Of a stretch of 64,000 bases of DNA, positions 1 to 11,496 are shown piece by piece. Source of the stretch: Coprinopsis marcescibilis (Eukaryota; Basidiomycota; Agaricomycetes; Agaricales; Psathyrellaceae); NCBI GenBank assembly GCA_004369085.1, contig ML210230.1:52608-116607 (forward strand), in the 5' to 3' direction. Under the pieces are notes generated by a model that was not told the DNA's origin, made no database searches, and saw only the letters and a list, made by a program, of their open reading frames with translations. The position numbers and the translations under genes are program-made. Each line of letters starts with the position of its first letter. The first letter of the stretch is position 1.

Positions 1-1
1 T

Positions 2-3000
2 CCTAAAACGGGTGGGGCTGTCAGTGCGGATATGGATATGGATAGGAATAAGGACGGCATGTTTCTGGGCAGGGAAGAAGACAATAACAATACTGTGGTT
101 GGGGATGCTCATGGGATCAGCGATGGGCAAGGGGTGCTGGAGAAGGGTGGCGAGAACAATAAGCTTGGGAAGGATGGGGATATTTGGCGCGGTAATAGTC
201 CCGGGGTAGCTGGTGTTAGTGTTAATGGTGTGGATGTCAATCCGAATCCTAATGCCAGTGCCAATGCGAAGGCTTCGGCTGGGGATGCGATTGCGACTAC
301 GATTGCGACTACGACTACGATTGGGAACCCTGCTGCTGGAGCTGTGAACGGGCGAGGGACGGACGGCGAGATGGGCGCAAAACTTTCTTCCGCGCGGCGC
401 TCTTCTTCATCATCATCTTCACATTCACATTCATCCACAACGTCTGCAGCCCCCTCTCTTGCACCTCATGCATTATCTACCTCGCCGCCCCCAATCTCCA
501 CCTCCACCCCCGCTTCTCCTCCAACTAAAACCCGGACGAACCTCTCGCCGCCTACGTTCAGCAGCAACAGCGGTGATGCTCTATCGGACTCGACGTCGCT
601 GCTGACGCCTGTGGCTAGCAAGCCGCCTGTTGGGCTTCCTGTCGTTGTTAATGGGTCCTCGTCGTCCCTTGCGACCACCGCATCTGCGCCTGCGTCCTTG
701 GTCTCCATCGCCACATCGTCGTCGTCCTCTGCTTCATCTACGGCAACCGCTACGGCTGGCAATGCACTGGATGCTGAGACTGGCAAGGGGCTGGGAGTAG
801 GATTGGGAGCGGGTGCATCGCCCACGACGCCGGATGTGGCGTTCAGTCCTACGACCCCTACGCCGTATGCTGTTGGCTTTGGGAATATTGCGAGAGTGGC
901 CGGTTCCGGCAACGCCAACTCCGGCAATACAAGTAGCACTAGCAGTAGCAGTAGTAGCGGCAGCAACGCCTCGGCGTCGGCCTCGCCTCTACACAACCGA
1001 TCGACCTCCTCTGCTTCTTCATCTTCACCATCGGCTTACCACTACCAGCATCACCACCAGCATACGTCCTCTACATCCAGCATCCCATCCAGCACATCTA
1101 CTACATCTACCACAAGCGGCATGCCTTCCACACCCACCCGCACCCGCTCGCGCCCCCCTTCATCTTTCATCCCCCCCACCGAGTGGGATCTCAGCAGCAC
1201 TGGCGCGGGGTATAGCGGTAGCTTGAGCATGGGGCTGAGCATGGGGCTGAGTGGGAGCAGGCCTGCGCCGCCGAGTCCGAGGCTTGGGCCTAGTGGCGGT
1301 GTGGGAGGGGCGTTGAGTAGGGGGAATAGTCTTGGGAAGGGTGCGGGTGCGGGGTCGAGGGGGGGGAGTGCGGGGGGGAGGTCGAGGCCTGGTAGTGTGG
1401 TTTTGGGGGATGATGGGAGGGATGGGGAGGTGAAAGAGAGGGATACCAGGGAAGGCAAAGATGTGAGGGACACAAGGGATGGGAAGGAACGCAAAGAGAG
1501 AAGAAAGAGCAGCAGACTGAGCACGTGTAGTTTTGTGGGGTTGCCTAGTCCGTTGAGCAGTCCTGGACCGGCTGGTGGTGGGTTTGGGCGTGCGTCGTCG
1601 GCGGGTGTGGATTCGTCAGCGGTTGTGCTTGTTAGTGGTGATGAAGATGATGAGGATCATGATCATGTCCTTGGTGGTGCTGAGCAGGATGCGGGCGCGT
1701 TGGGACCTCCGCCGGGTTCTGCGTCGAGTGTGGAGACTGAGAGGGGTGGGACGCCTGTTTCTCGTGGTCGCGAGGAGGAGGAGGAGGAGGATGATGAAAG
1801 CCCGAATAGTGCGCCTGCTGCTCTCGCTGGACCTTCGAGTTTGTTCGATACCTCTCCCTCTCCCGTTTTCAACGCTGCCTCTCCTACCTTCAACGCTACC
1901 TCTCCTACCTTTAACGCTGCCTCTCCCGTTTATTTCAATGGTGGTGTCTCTTCTCCCACCTACCCCACCTACCCCACCTCAACCACCAACTCGCCCCTGC
2001 CGAACGCGCAGATGAAACCTAAAGCGGCGCGTAGGACGGTGTACATCAAGGTGCGCGATTATGGGTTCGCGGAGGGTGATGAGCGGCGGGTGGGTTTGGG
2101 GGATGATGTGCCGAAGGCGAATATGGTTAGCAAGCTTAATGGAAGGCTTGGGAGGGGGTGGAAGGTCTGGGAGAAGAAAGTCCGGGAGGAAGCTAGGCGA
2201 GGTGAGATTATTTTATTTTATTTTGTGGCGTTCGTTGCGACGATTCGGCCTTGGCTTTGTCATTTGTGAAGAATCCGTGCTGATGCGTTCTCTTTTTTTT
2301 CTTGCTAGCCCACAACAGACTGAGCACGTCGTCCATTTCGAGCACGTCTTCTACGTCTTCGACGTCCTCTGCGTCGTCTGTGTCGACGAATGGGGATGAA
2401 GAGGACGAGGAGGAGGATGCTGGGTATGGATATGGGTTTGGAGGGGGGAGTTGGGAGACGTTTAGGATGGGATTTGGGCGGTTGGGCGGCGGTGGTGCGT
2501 CGAGTACCGCGACGACCACTGCTACTACTGCTCCTGCGAGCAGTAATGGGGGAGCCTTCCCGTCAAAGAGCGAGCTGGACCGCAACTTTTTGGATGCGGA
2601 GGAGGGGGAAGTGGATGTGTACGAGCCGGACGGGGTGGGTGAGGACCGGGAGTTTGGAGGGGAGTTTGGGGAGGGAGAAGGAGAGGGGGAGGGGGAGGGA
2701 GAGTATGAAGACGAACCGCTGTTCCCGGGGATATACCGGGCGATGTTTGGGTTTGAGCCCGAGGGGACTGCGGAGGTTGGGTTGGAGGAGGATGAGCTTG
2801 TGAGGGTTGTTGGGCGGGGAGGGGGTGTTGGGTGGGCTGTTGTTGAGGTTGGGTGGAAGGGTGTTGGCGTGGATGCGGGTGTGGATGAGAAGGACAAGGA
2901 AAAGGAGAAAAAGGGAGGCGTGGATGTTGTGTTGAAGGATGGGAGGAGTGTGAGACATGGGCTTGTCCCTGAGAGCTATTTGGAGCCTGTTAGGCTGGAT

Positions 3001-3030
3001 GGGGAGGAGGAGGGTGTTGAGGGTGTGTAG
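2..3030 (+). CDS. SH3-domain protein, low-complexity N-terminal part (5' end outside window)
   Basis: Two exons, 2-2201 and 2309-3030. The intron (gtgaga...ttgctag) joins the two frames through a split Ala codon and gives at least 973 residues. The frame is open to the window edge, so the start is probably upstream; the first Met inside is at 32. Residues 1 to about 650 are Ser/Thr/Pro/Gly/Ala-rich and look disordered, followed by a basic segment (around 2011-2200) and acidic Glu/Gly tracts. The last 110 residues read as an SH3 domain: YRAMFGFEP matches the ALYDY-type strand, EEDELVRVV follows, and GLVPESYLEPV ends it. About 45 charged residues sit inside the domain between GWAVV and the GLVP strand, an unusually long loop. 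SH3 domains bind proline-rich partners, often in fungal polarity, actin or stress signalling; the partner here is unknown. Confident on SH3, not on the orthologue. Confidence 0.75.
1858..1941 (+). repeat. Four 21-nt tandem repeats in the SH3 gene
   Basis: Four consecutive 21-nt units each encode a variant of SPxFNAA/T, the last reading SPVYFNG. They lie in frame in the disordered part, so copy-number change would not shift the frame. Confidence 0.8.
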
Positions 3031-4203
3031 TGTGTGCGGGATTGGGGGTGGGGTTTTGAGTGGGCTGTGTGCAGACATCATACCCTTTTCGTTTCTTTAT
3101 TCGTTCGTTTCTGTTTTCAATTTGTATTCTCGTGACGCTTGGTTATCTTTTTATTTCTCCTTTTCATTTCTCTCGTTCTCGTTGTCTCGTTTTCTCTCTC
3201 GCTCACTCATTGTTGTTTAACATTTTAACATTTAACTCTTTTCTGACCCCCATTGGTTTGTGTCTTGAGGGTGTAGGTTCTGCAAGTGTAGTCTTTGCAG
3301 CCTCAGTGGTTGCTTGTTGTATATGCCTTGTATATTTTGCGTTGTTGGTGTGGAATGTACATTTGGGAACCGTATATTGCTGTCTTCGTACTGTGCTTTC
3401 GTCTTTAGGATATTAGGATTTTAGACTTTAAGGGCTGGATGTGTTCTGGGTGAGTGGGTTGGCGATGTTGGTGGAATGGGCGAGTCGTGGGTTTCAGGCA
3501 CAGTTAATGACGGAATCTTCAATCCAGCGAGGATACTTAGCTGGGCGACTTTTCTTTTTCGGTCGGCTCCGCGACCGGAAGACGAAGAGTTGGGATGAGG
3601 CATTCCGGGCGTAATTTAAACTTCAAGCGCTCGTTGCCATACAGCGCCAAGTTCCAAAAGTTCCAACCCAGCCATATTTTCCTTATGAAATGGTGTTCTT
3701 GCTATGAAAATGTCTTTATCTAAAGCAAAGCGTCTTAATTTAATTGACATCGGCTCAACACCATGTTTTCAGCCGCCATATTTATAATTTCTTAGCTCTG
3801 CAACATGAAGGGGACCTGTGCAACCCAGACATTTTTAAGATATCAGACGGCCCCGCAGACAACTTGAGCCTGGAGTCATCTAGAAAGCTCTGACAGGCGC
3901 TCTCCTCTATGATTGCATGCCTCGAGCGATACTTGTATCTGGAAACCTCATGGGCGAACCGCATTTCCCGGGTGTGCAGTCGCTTATACAGACGCATCTG
4001 CCGGGTTACCTTAGACCCCGTAATCAGGATGGAGGCAGGCGCAGCGATGCGGCACAGGGACAGCTGCGATTGTGCGATGGACGAGCACGGCTGCACCACC
4101 GATGGTTTCAGCGTTGTTCTCAAGACTGCCGAAGATAATCCTACCGTCGCAAACAGAGTGGTTCTGGTACAGTGTAGTATGAACGCCGCACAAGACATGC
4201 GGT
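3031..4203. other. Non-coding stretch after the SH3 gene
   Basis: The first part, rich in T and ttcg/ctcg runs, is probably the 3' UTR and downstream region of the SH3 gene. Short open frames on both strands at 3782-4594 overlap one another and show no domain I recognise. A plus-strand frame at 3909-4211 may be a decayed 5' portion of the TPR remnant that follows, but this is not proven. Confidence 0.4.
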
Positions 4204-5290
4204 GTGATTGAGATGTATTGCCGTGGGAAAAACCAAGTGGTAGAACTCCACCGCTCCATGATAAGCGACGGCCACCCCCACACGTTGGGCTTGATTCTCT
4301 CCCTGCTGATTTTGGCTTATGATACATCTCAGGATGAAGCGCGCCAATCCCGCCAGAGATTATTCGGAGAAGCCATCGACCTTGCTCGAGCCTTGGTTGT
4401 AGCCGCTCAAGGCAGCAGTCCGGTTCCAGCCCGGGAGCTGGCCTACGTACTTCTGGAAGCTGGGGAAGCAGCCCGGCGCAACGGCAGCATTGTGCCTGCA
4501 CTTGACTACTTGCACGAGTGCAGCCAATTGGCCTACTCCAATGCATACGGGCTGGCATGCAAGTGCGCTCCAACACACGGCTTTCGAGATGCATCGTAGC
4601 TCGGGCGAGTCCTACTGCACGGGCAAGAAGCCACCGGTTGAGGCCTTATCGGTGAGTTTTGAGTCGCTGGTCATTCTACAAGAATTGGCGCGCGTTGACC
4701 CTGCTCTCTATCAGGATGGGGCTGTGCTATCCATGATGGACTACGGAGAGCTCCTGACAAAACAAGCGCCCTTCGATGAGGGGCTTCCGCATCTCACAGA
4801 GTCTGCTCTTATCCTCCGCCACCGGCTCATTTGTACCAGCCAGTTTGATATCAGACTAGAAGAGCAGCTGATGAGCACATTTTCTTTACATCGGATTGTC
4901 TTGTTGAGTAGGGAAGGTGGTCCGAGGCAGTTACTCCGGCCCTCGAGAGCGTCGCTGTCGGAGAGAGAATATTTGGAGAAGGTCACAAATTTACACATGA
5001 GCGCCTCCTAGGAAAGTCGTTTGCGCAATGTGCATTGTGCCTTGCAGCGTCTGGCGAACCAGAAGTCGCGCTAGAAGTTGCCGGTCAGGCCATTGAAGCA
5101 TACGAGCGCCACCTGCCCCATACTCATGGGTAGTGTCCCATGTCCAGCCAGTGAAAAGACGGACCAAGACACTTTGGAAGGTCTCTATCTGTTTGAACAG
5201 GTTCTCACAGGCGGGTTTAAGAGGAAGCGACTCCAACTAGAGGCAGACATGAATGATGCGTTCATAGCCTTGTCCCATGTTGGATATTGA
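4204..5290 (+). pseudogene. TPR-protein remnant
   Basis: Three plus-strand frames carry pieces that look like one helical-repeat protein. At 4204-4599 there are helix pairs such as EAIDLARALVV and GSIVPALDYLHE. At 4490-5011 there is a segment with EALSVSFESLVILQ and LTKQAPFDEGLPHLTES. At 5011-5128 a third frame reads CALCLAASGEPEVALEVAG and then EAIEAYERHLP, close in style to the C-terminal TPRs of the NACHT-TPR gene at 16581. Short introns could join some of these, but I could not build one uninterrupted model with a start and a nucleotide-binding or effector domain. The piece is most likely a truncated relative of the TPR/NACHT-TPR genes in this window. It could instead be a live gene with introns I missed. 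Confidence 0.45.
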
Positions 5291-5461
5291 CAAGGTTGAC
5301 ATACCTTGTGTCTAATTTTCATTCTTAATTTACCATCTATGTCACTGCTCCAATTACGATCTATGAATACATCTGGTTGAATTATATCACAGGCTCAAGC
5401 ACTACCATATCATCCTGTTTACATATTCACTAAATGTCCGACTTCTATTCACATCCAAATC

Positions 5462-7134
5462 CTAGCATTGCCCATCCCCATGTACTTTATTTTCAATGAG
5501 ACACGAAGTTCCCATTCCGCTGTCTTTCGCTTGGAGCTGTGGCGAACCTCTTTCAAAGTCAGACGCCCACTGCAGCCCCAAATCTCGTTCGAGTATCACA
5601 GATATCTGAACACCATTCCAGGTGGTAGCCGCACCCGGGCCCTCCTCCACCTTTGGATGTCTTCTTGCGTTTAGGGACGCAAGGAGAATGTTAGCATATC
5701 TGAAGAACAGAAGACGAGAATTGGTCAACAAGCTATGATAGCGAATGGGGCCCAGAACAGCTCACATTCTTCCCAAGATGCATTTACTGCATTCCAAGAA
5801 GTATTAGTACCTCGTAATGAGTGAGAAGAGAAAGGAGAACTCACAATGGAATGTAAATCAAGTCATTCTGGCGGCTAAAGTAGAATACCATGGTGAGAAT
5901 AACAAATATGTTGGCTATCAAACCGTTTTCGATGGTATTTCTGCTGAGCGAATCCAGCATTTTCTTCGTCGTGCTCAGCATCGAGTTTGATCTATGCTTA
6001 TGAAGCTGCCAATTTGAAGAGGAAATTGGAAGTTTTTCAGCTCAGCTTGGCCGTCGAGTTTAGCGCGGGCAGAAATTGGCGTACCACAGCAGTTAACGAA
6101 ACTGTTATGAGAATATCACAGGCTAGTTGGAGGGAGAGTTGGAGTCCAAATGTTGCAAACCCAGCCATGGAGTTGACATCTAGGTCTGCCCTCACGAACT
6201 AGACTCCAGGTGAGGTCAGACTCGGGATGATAAAGATTCATGGAGCCGAAGCTTTACACGCACTAGTATGGCTGTGGCGATTCCTGATCCAACCTGAGTC
6301 AACCCAAGCTAGAGGTGCCAACCGTCAGTCAAGGTAGGGTAGACGGTAAAGTGGGAAGAACTCGCCACAACAATCATACCGGCCGCTACTACCTCGATGC
6401 ACCTTGACCTCAAGATCCATATCCGCCTGCACATCGTCACATCATATCCACACGTGAGGTCTGTATGGCACTGACCATGCGAAGAACAGCTGGACGGAGA
6501 ACGAGACTACCAGGCGTCGGTCAGTGAGACGAGCCTGTCGACAGTGAAAATGTCGATACGCACTTAGCCCATTGAAAACTGTTGTTCCAGCTCCGAGGGT
6601 CCCGGTGATTACATGGAATTCTGCTGCAGACCTGGTGGCGAGCACGAACGTCTGCCATGAGCTTTCAAGGAGCCCAGCCATGCCCAATGCCTCAGCCACC
6701 GTCACGAACCCCACTACTCGCGCTGTTAGCGCTTGGTACTTAGGCTCTGCTTGAAGGTAACTTGGAACAGACCTAGGATGTATATACAGACGTGGTCCCT
6801 TTTGACGCGTGTTGTAGTAAATGTCGAGGTTTGCTGAGAGATGTAGTTGTCTGGGGGCGTCGAGTTGACCTTATATAGACACATAACTAAATGGGAGCGT
6901 ACAGATTTGGAGGAGGTATACTCCCATTAGAAAGGTTGAGGCTATCGTTGCGATAAACTGTGTTGAAAGGGATGGAGAGTAAGTTGCGTATTGTCCCCTG
7001 GTTTCTCGATTGAAGTGGGTACCAGCGGTCCAGATCTGTTTGTAATGAACAATGTCATTAGCGCCATGATAGAGCGCGTGTGCAGACCGGGTTTCGTACT
7101 GGAGGATAGGATCGTGCTCGAAAATCTTGGACAT
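5462..7134 (-). CDS. DUF6534-type multi-span membrane protein (copy A)
   Basis: The order of conserved pieces on the minus strand is that of the basidiomycete DUF6534 family (about seven membrane spans, function unknown). A first span contains FIATIASTFLMGVYLLQ (about 6905-6955). Then come VVGFVTVAEALGMAGLL, SFSVQLFFAW spliced to RIWIL, LGLTQVGSGIATAILV, LACDILITVSLTAV spliced to LHKHRSNS, NTIENGLIANIFVILTMVFY, and the family's closing signature YANILLASLNAR in the last exon (5462-5699), followed by a soluble tail of about 65 residues. Splice sites between the later pieces are clear; introns between 6200 and 6900 and the start are uncertain. The Met at 7134 is the first in frame with span 1 that I would accept. 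It is in tandem with a broken copy (7468-8290), and an intact copy on the other strand lies beyond. Probably functional, model incomplete. Confidence 0.6.
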
Positions 7135-7467
7135 TGCAGGCGGGCGGGGTAGAGTTTCGTCCGGGGGATAGTACCTACTATGTCTGACTTGTACTCCATA
7201 TATAAGCTCACCGGGACTAAAACTCAATTGTCGTGGGATGATGTTTCAGAAGAGCGCTGAAGCCCCCCTGTTACCAATGTGTATGAATATACATCACCAA
7301 TACTAATGCTGCATAAGTACATGAGTCGGACGTGGTTCATGGCTGTTCATAGTGCCGGTGTGATGACGAAACCCGCCCATCACCGAGCGCCTACCAAGAG
7401 CTGATTAATGATGCCTCGGACTCTATCGTTGGATCTTCAGCTTGAAAATCACCTCTCCGAGAGGTGA

Positions 7468-8290
7468 CTACAGCGCATCATTAGGCAAATTCAATACAGG
7501 TTGCTCAATTGAGCTTTGGATTTTGAACAGGGATAACCAAAACCTGGGGAATAACGAGAAAAGTCGCTGAGCGCCTCTCCATGAAGTCCATTGAGGACTG
7601 CGAGCTGTATGCGGACGGATTATGAAATAATTGTTACAGCATCTCAAGCCTAAATCTCGTTCGAGTATCACAGATATACGAACACCGTTCCAGGCAGCAG
7701 AGACTCTGTCTGGGCCGTCCTCCACCTTTACCTGTCTCCCATTCAGAGACGGAAGGAGAATGCTGGCATATCTGAAGTGAAAATCAAGAGAGAAAAGGAA
7801 GAGGGTTGAAAACATTGGTCAACGTGTGATGGCTCACATTCTGCCCAAGTTGCACTTACTGCGTCAAAAATAATATAAGTGGAGTGAAAAGAGGGGGAGA
7901 ACTCAGAATGAGGCGTACACCTCGTCATTTGGGCGGCTAAAGGCTTGGTAAGGGCAAGTATCATAGTGAGGCGGACGAACGCGTTGGCTGCCAGGCCGTT
8001 TTCGATGGCATTCCTACTGAGCGAGTTGAGCATGCGCTTCATCGTGCTCAGCACTGAGTTCGTTGTATGATTCCGAAGCTTCCGATTGTAGGAGGGAAAT
8101 TAGGGTTATGTAACTCAGCCTGCCACCTGGCAATCCGAGTCGAGAACGGAGAACCCACCGTACCACGGCAATCTTGGACGTTTTTATCACAATATCGCAT
8201 ACTCTGTGGAGAGACTTGGAGTCCAAATGTTGGAAATTCGACTGCAACTTAAGAACTAAACTCCAAGTACATCCGTTAACGCACCTAGTT
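7468..8290 (-). pseudogene. DUF6534-type membrane protein remnant (copy B)
   Basis: This aligns with the 3' half of copy A. It has a degenerate version of the CDILIT region (8160-8260), a block YNRKLRNHTTNSVLSTMKR and NAIENGLAANAFVRLTM, and the closing YASILLPSLNGR exon with the same downstream ISVILERDLGL. Compared with copy A it has an 11-nt net insertion after the LTM codons, which shifts the frame out of the FSRxND segment. The splice donor at the end of that exon has also changed from gtgag to ctgag (about 7905-7912). The first four membrane segments are absent; upstream sequence shows no similarity and begins near a perfect hairpin at 8334. These three defects support a 5'-truncated pseudogene. 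Confidence 0.7.
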
Positions 8291-8333
8291 GGTTGTGACG
8301 ATGGTCGCGCGCGCGGGAAAAAAGTCACATGAC

Positions 8334-8364
8334 CGCTCAGCTCAATCTGAATCTGAGCTGAGCG
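8334..8364. repeat. Perfect 11-bp inverted repeat with 9-nt loop
   Basis: Arms cgctcagctca (8334-8344) and tgagctgagcg (8354-8364) are exact reverse complements separated by nine bases. The hairpin lies just beyond the point where similarity to DUF6534 copy A stops, so it could mark a rearrangement or mobile-element end. No transposase or target-site duplication was seen. Confidence 0.6.
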
Positions 8365-9014
8365 CCGAGCAGTCTCAGATTGCATCCGAACAGGGCCTAA
8401 AAATAAATCAAAATCTTGCTATCTTAGGATGAGGGCGCGTTTGACAGATGGCTAATGGGGCTCCGCCGCTGCCGCATATGGACAAAATCAGCGGTGGCAT
8501 CCCGGCAATTTAGGTTTAGAAAATAATTTTGGGTTCTAAATCGATATGTATGGAATGTCACCCGGTCAGTCAAGCCCCAAAAGGATGTTCAAACCGCTTA
8601 TCTCAAGCGGATTTTCAGGGGGTTGTAAAACAATATGGTAATGAGGGTCGACTATGCCCAGTCCAAGCAAAATTTAACATCTTAGACGGTCCGTGTATCC
8701 TACGTAAAGGTATACTGAGGATCGCCCCTTCGCTGGATCCTGCACCATCGGTATTGGTGAATTAGGATCCGATTCAAAAGGCAAACGCCGCTGTGGGCGC
8801 AGGTGTATTCAATGGGTACCTAGAGCTTATGAAATCGTTGCGCTTGCCACGAAGGGTGGCGGCGTGACGAAACCCAATACATTTGAGCACGTCATGCGTT
8901 GCGGCTCGTCCATCCTTTTCAGCCCCAGCTTCTCTCTTCCTCACCGTCATTACCCGCTCCCTACCCGTTCGTTACGTTTCAATCCAGTGAGCCCACTGCG
9001 AGCACAGGTTAACT

Positions 9015-11010
9015 ATGCCGGACGCGAAATACCCCCCAAGGTTCAAGCCGTCGTTTGCACGGCAAGCTGGAGCACAGATGGTCTCGACAGCCGTGACAAC
9101 GCTGTACGTCGTGCGCCATTGTACCCGCATATGACCCCTTCTAACCTTACCTTTCCGTGCTTGAAAGGCTATACGGTGTGGCAATAGTGCGTATCCAAGC
9201 TATATGTGTCTTGCGACAGATTCTGACTTTAAATCCGAATCCTAGTTCATGGTCGCTCAGTACTTCTTCAGGCATTCGCGCAACGATCCTACGTGGATCA
9301 AGGTGGTGGCTGCCTCTCTTGGAGTACTCGCTACCCTCCAAACCATCTTCGCCAATCACCAGATCTACGACTACTTCGTGACCAATAATAATGATACGGA
9401 TGCCCGGAAGTTGATACCATTGTGCGTGCTGTGCATTCTTTCACTCGCCCTGAAGCCTCACCTTCGCTTCTGGTAGCTCCATGCCCGTGCGTAATGCTCT
9501 CTCAAGCTGAATTTAAATTCATTCATAGAGAGTTCTTTACTGTAGGCTAAGACGGCATGCGTCGTAAGCGCTATTCTTGGACTTTCCTGCGCACGACTCT
9601 TACTCCCTCTTTTCCAGTTTCTCACTGCCTTCCTTTCCCAGATGTGTGTAAATTTATATGATTTATTCCTTAAACGGCTTAACTCACGTTTTGCAGATTC
9701 TATGCCTCCAGAATCTGGAAATGTTCGCCACATGTGCATATCCTCGGGAATGAAGCTAATGATTGCTTTCACTAACAGTGGGACGATTGGTTGAGAATCA
9801 TTTCCGCTTTCTGGTCGTACCAATCGTTTGTATTTTCTTTCTTTCTCCATATTCATGATTAATGAAGGAACATGTTCACAGGTAGCTCTAGCGATCTTGC
9901 AATTGGGTGGAGGGATGGGTGAGTCCAAGCTGTTGTCATGCGTGCGCCCCATGGCTCATTGACTTTTCCAGTCCAAGTCGTCGTCATGTGAGTTCAGCAA
10001 GACCACGAACAGCTCCCTTCCCAGCTTATCCGTACGTTAGGGATATGTCTAAGAGTTACCCCGTGATGTTTGAGCGGGTGTCGTTGAACACCGTGCGATA
10101 TGCCTGCTCTACGCTGAGAGTATCCTCACTGAGTTCTCCGCACAGGGGTCAATGTACATCAATGGTGCAGCCACCGCTGCCTGTGACATCCTCATTACCA
10201 TTGCACTGGTGATGATCCTTCGCTCCACCAATGTGAACGCTACTCGCAGGTGCGTCGTTTCGGTCAGAAGTGCAGTATTAGCGCTGATAAGTCGCGGCCC
10301 ACAGGACCAAGACCCTTCTCGAGAAGCTCGTCATCTACGCGATTAATCGTGGCATCGTTACCAGGTGCGTGCAGTCCCCAATAGTTGAAGATGAAGATAC
10401 ATACCTAATACTTTGGGAAGCGTCTTCGCCCTCCTAAGTATCTTCCTGGTAAGAATTCCACGCAATCCCTTGGCTTGGTCTTGCTGACTTTCCAAATAGT
10501 ACAACTTCACATCCGGTACTTTTTACTTGTGCGTTTTCTCGGCACTTGTTCTGTACCATTGAGTTCAGCGTTCGCTTCGATTTACTAGCCTCATCCCCTT
10601 CGTATCCAACACTCATGGTAAACTCAGCTCTATACTTTCACGTTCTTGTTCTAACCTGACCTTCTAGTCTATATAATATCTGTGATCAGTATGTGAGTGT
10701 CAGCTCGAGTATGACGTGGTCCATAAGGCTCACACTCTTCCATCAGGCTGACTGCTCGGGAGGGACTCCGTGAGGACATGGATAGATCATTCCATGTTTC
10801 TGACCTCATCATGAATACGTTCACTCAAAAAACGGAGAATAGTGGGGTTACACGGACTTCGACCGATGTACTGGTGAGTAGTCCTTATTAAACTCGAGGC
10901 AGCACTTTCTGAGACCTTACCTTCAGGACAGCGCAGAGTCGGAGGGGACAGAGAAGAACCCTGGAACCCGGGATGTGTCGGCGAACTGCTGGGCTCAACA
11001 GGGGAGTTAA
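9015..11010 (+). CDS. DUF6534-type multi-span membrane protein (copy C, intact)
   Basis: A model of 19 exons keeps one frame for 333 residues: 9015-9103, 9168-9186, 9246-9421, 9477-9486, 9546-9563, 9618-9643, 9697-9722, 9779-9825, 9882-9918, 9972-9987, 10041-10092, 10146-10249, 10305-10364, 10421-10448, 10500-10528, 10589-10617, 10668-10692, 10747-10873, 10927-11010. Each junction is GT/AG and restores family features: first span LLYGVAIFMVAQYFF, then WIKVVAASLGVLATL, FLTAFLSQIFYASRIWK, FRFLVVPIVALAILQLG, CDILITIALVMILR, LLEKLVIYAINRGIVT, FALLSIFLYNF and the closing VYIISVISMLTAREGLRED. A Ser/Thr-rich cytosolic tail of about 60 residues ends the protein. DUF6534 proteins are basidiomycete-expanded integral membrane proteins with no known function. 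The start follows the first Met in frame with span 1. The 18-nt exon at 9546 is bounded by a stop-free 54-nt intron and could be longer. Confidence 0.85.
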
Positions 11011-11496
11011 AATCGTAGAGACAGGCCAATTCAGTAGCTTACAGTCGGATAGCGTAGTGCAGACTGGGTGGAGAGGTTAAGCAAAGTCATTAAACAGTAC
11101 AAATAGCAGAGGACCCGCCTAGGATGTCGCGCTCCAACGGTGCCTACCATGCCCAGAGCACTCCGTCTCTTGCAGTGCTTCTCTCTTCAGGATTTGTCAA
11201 GTGCACTGTGGATTACCCTGACAGCAAATATGGGTGGTAAACATTAACCACAATGTGGTTCCCTTCAATGTCGGTCTGTGGCCTTACTTACAAGCTGTTG
11301 GCGGGGCTCTATGTCAATCTAAAGGTCCGTTCATTGAGCAAAAACTCAAGATCCGGGTCACGCCCTATGCCGCTGCAAATCAAAGACAAATCGCACTTCG
11401 GGCCATGCTCAACAACGACGGCCCACAAAAGCAGCATCATCGATTTCTCATCGTTCAGCACGCTCAGACTCAGGAAGCCCTAGCCTACTCCGTCAC

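Noticed and set aside
2208..2897. 229-codon minus frame opposite the SH3 gene
   Set aside because: Pro/Ser-rich mirror of the Gly/Glu-rich coding strand; the plus-strand SH3 signature decides the direction.
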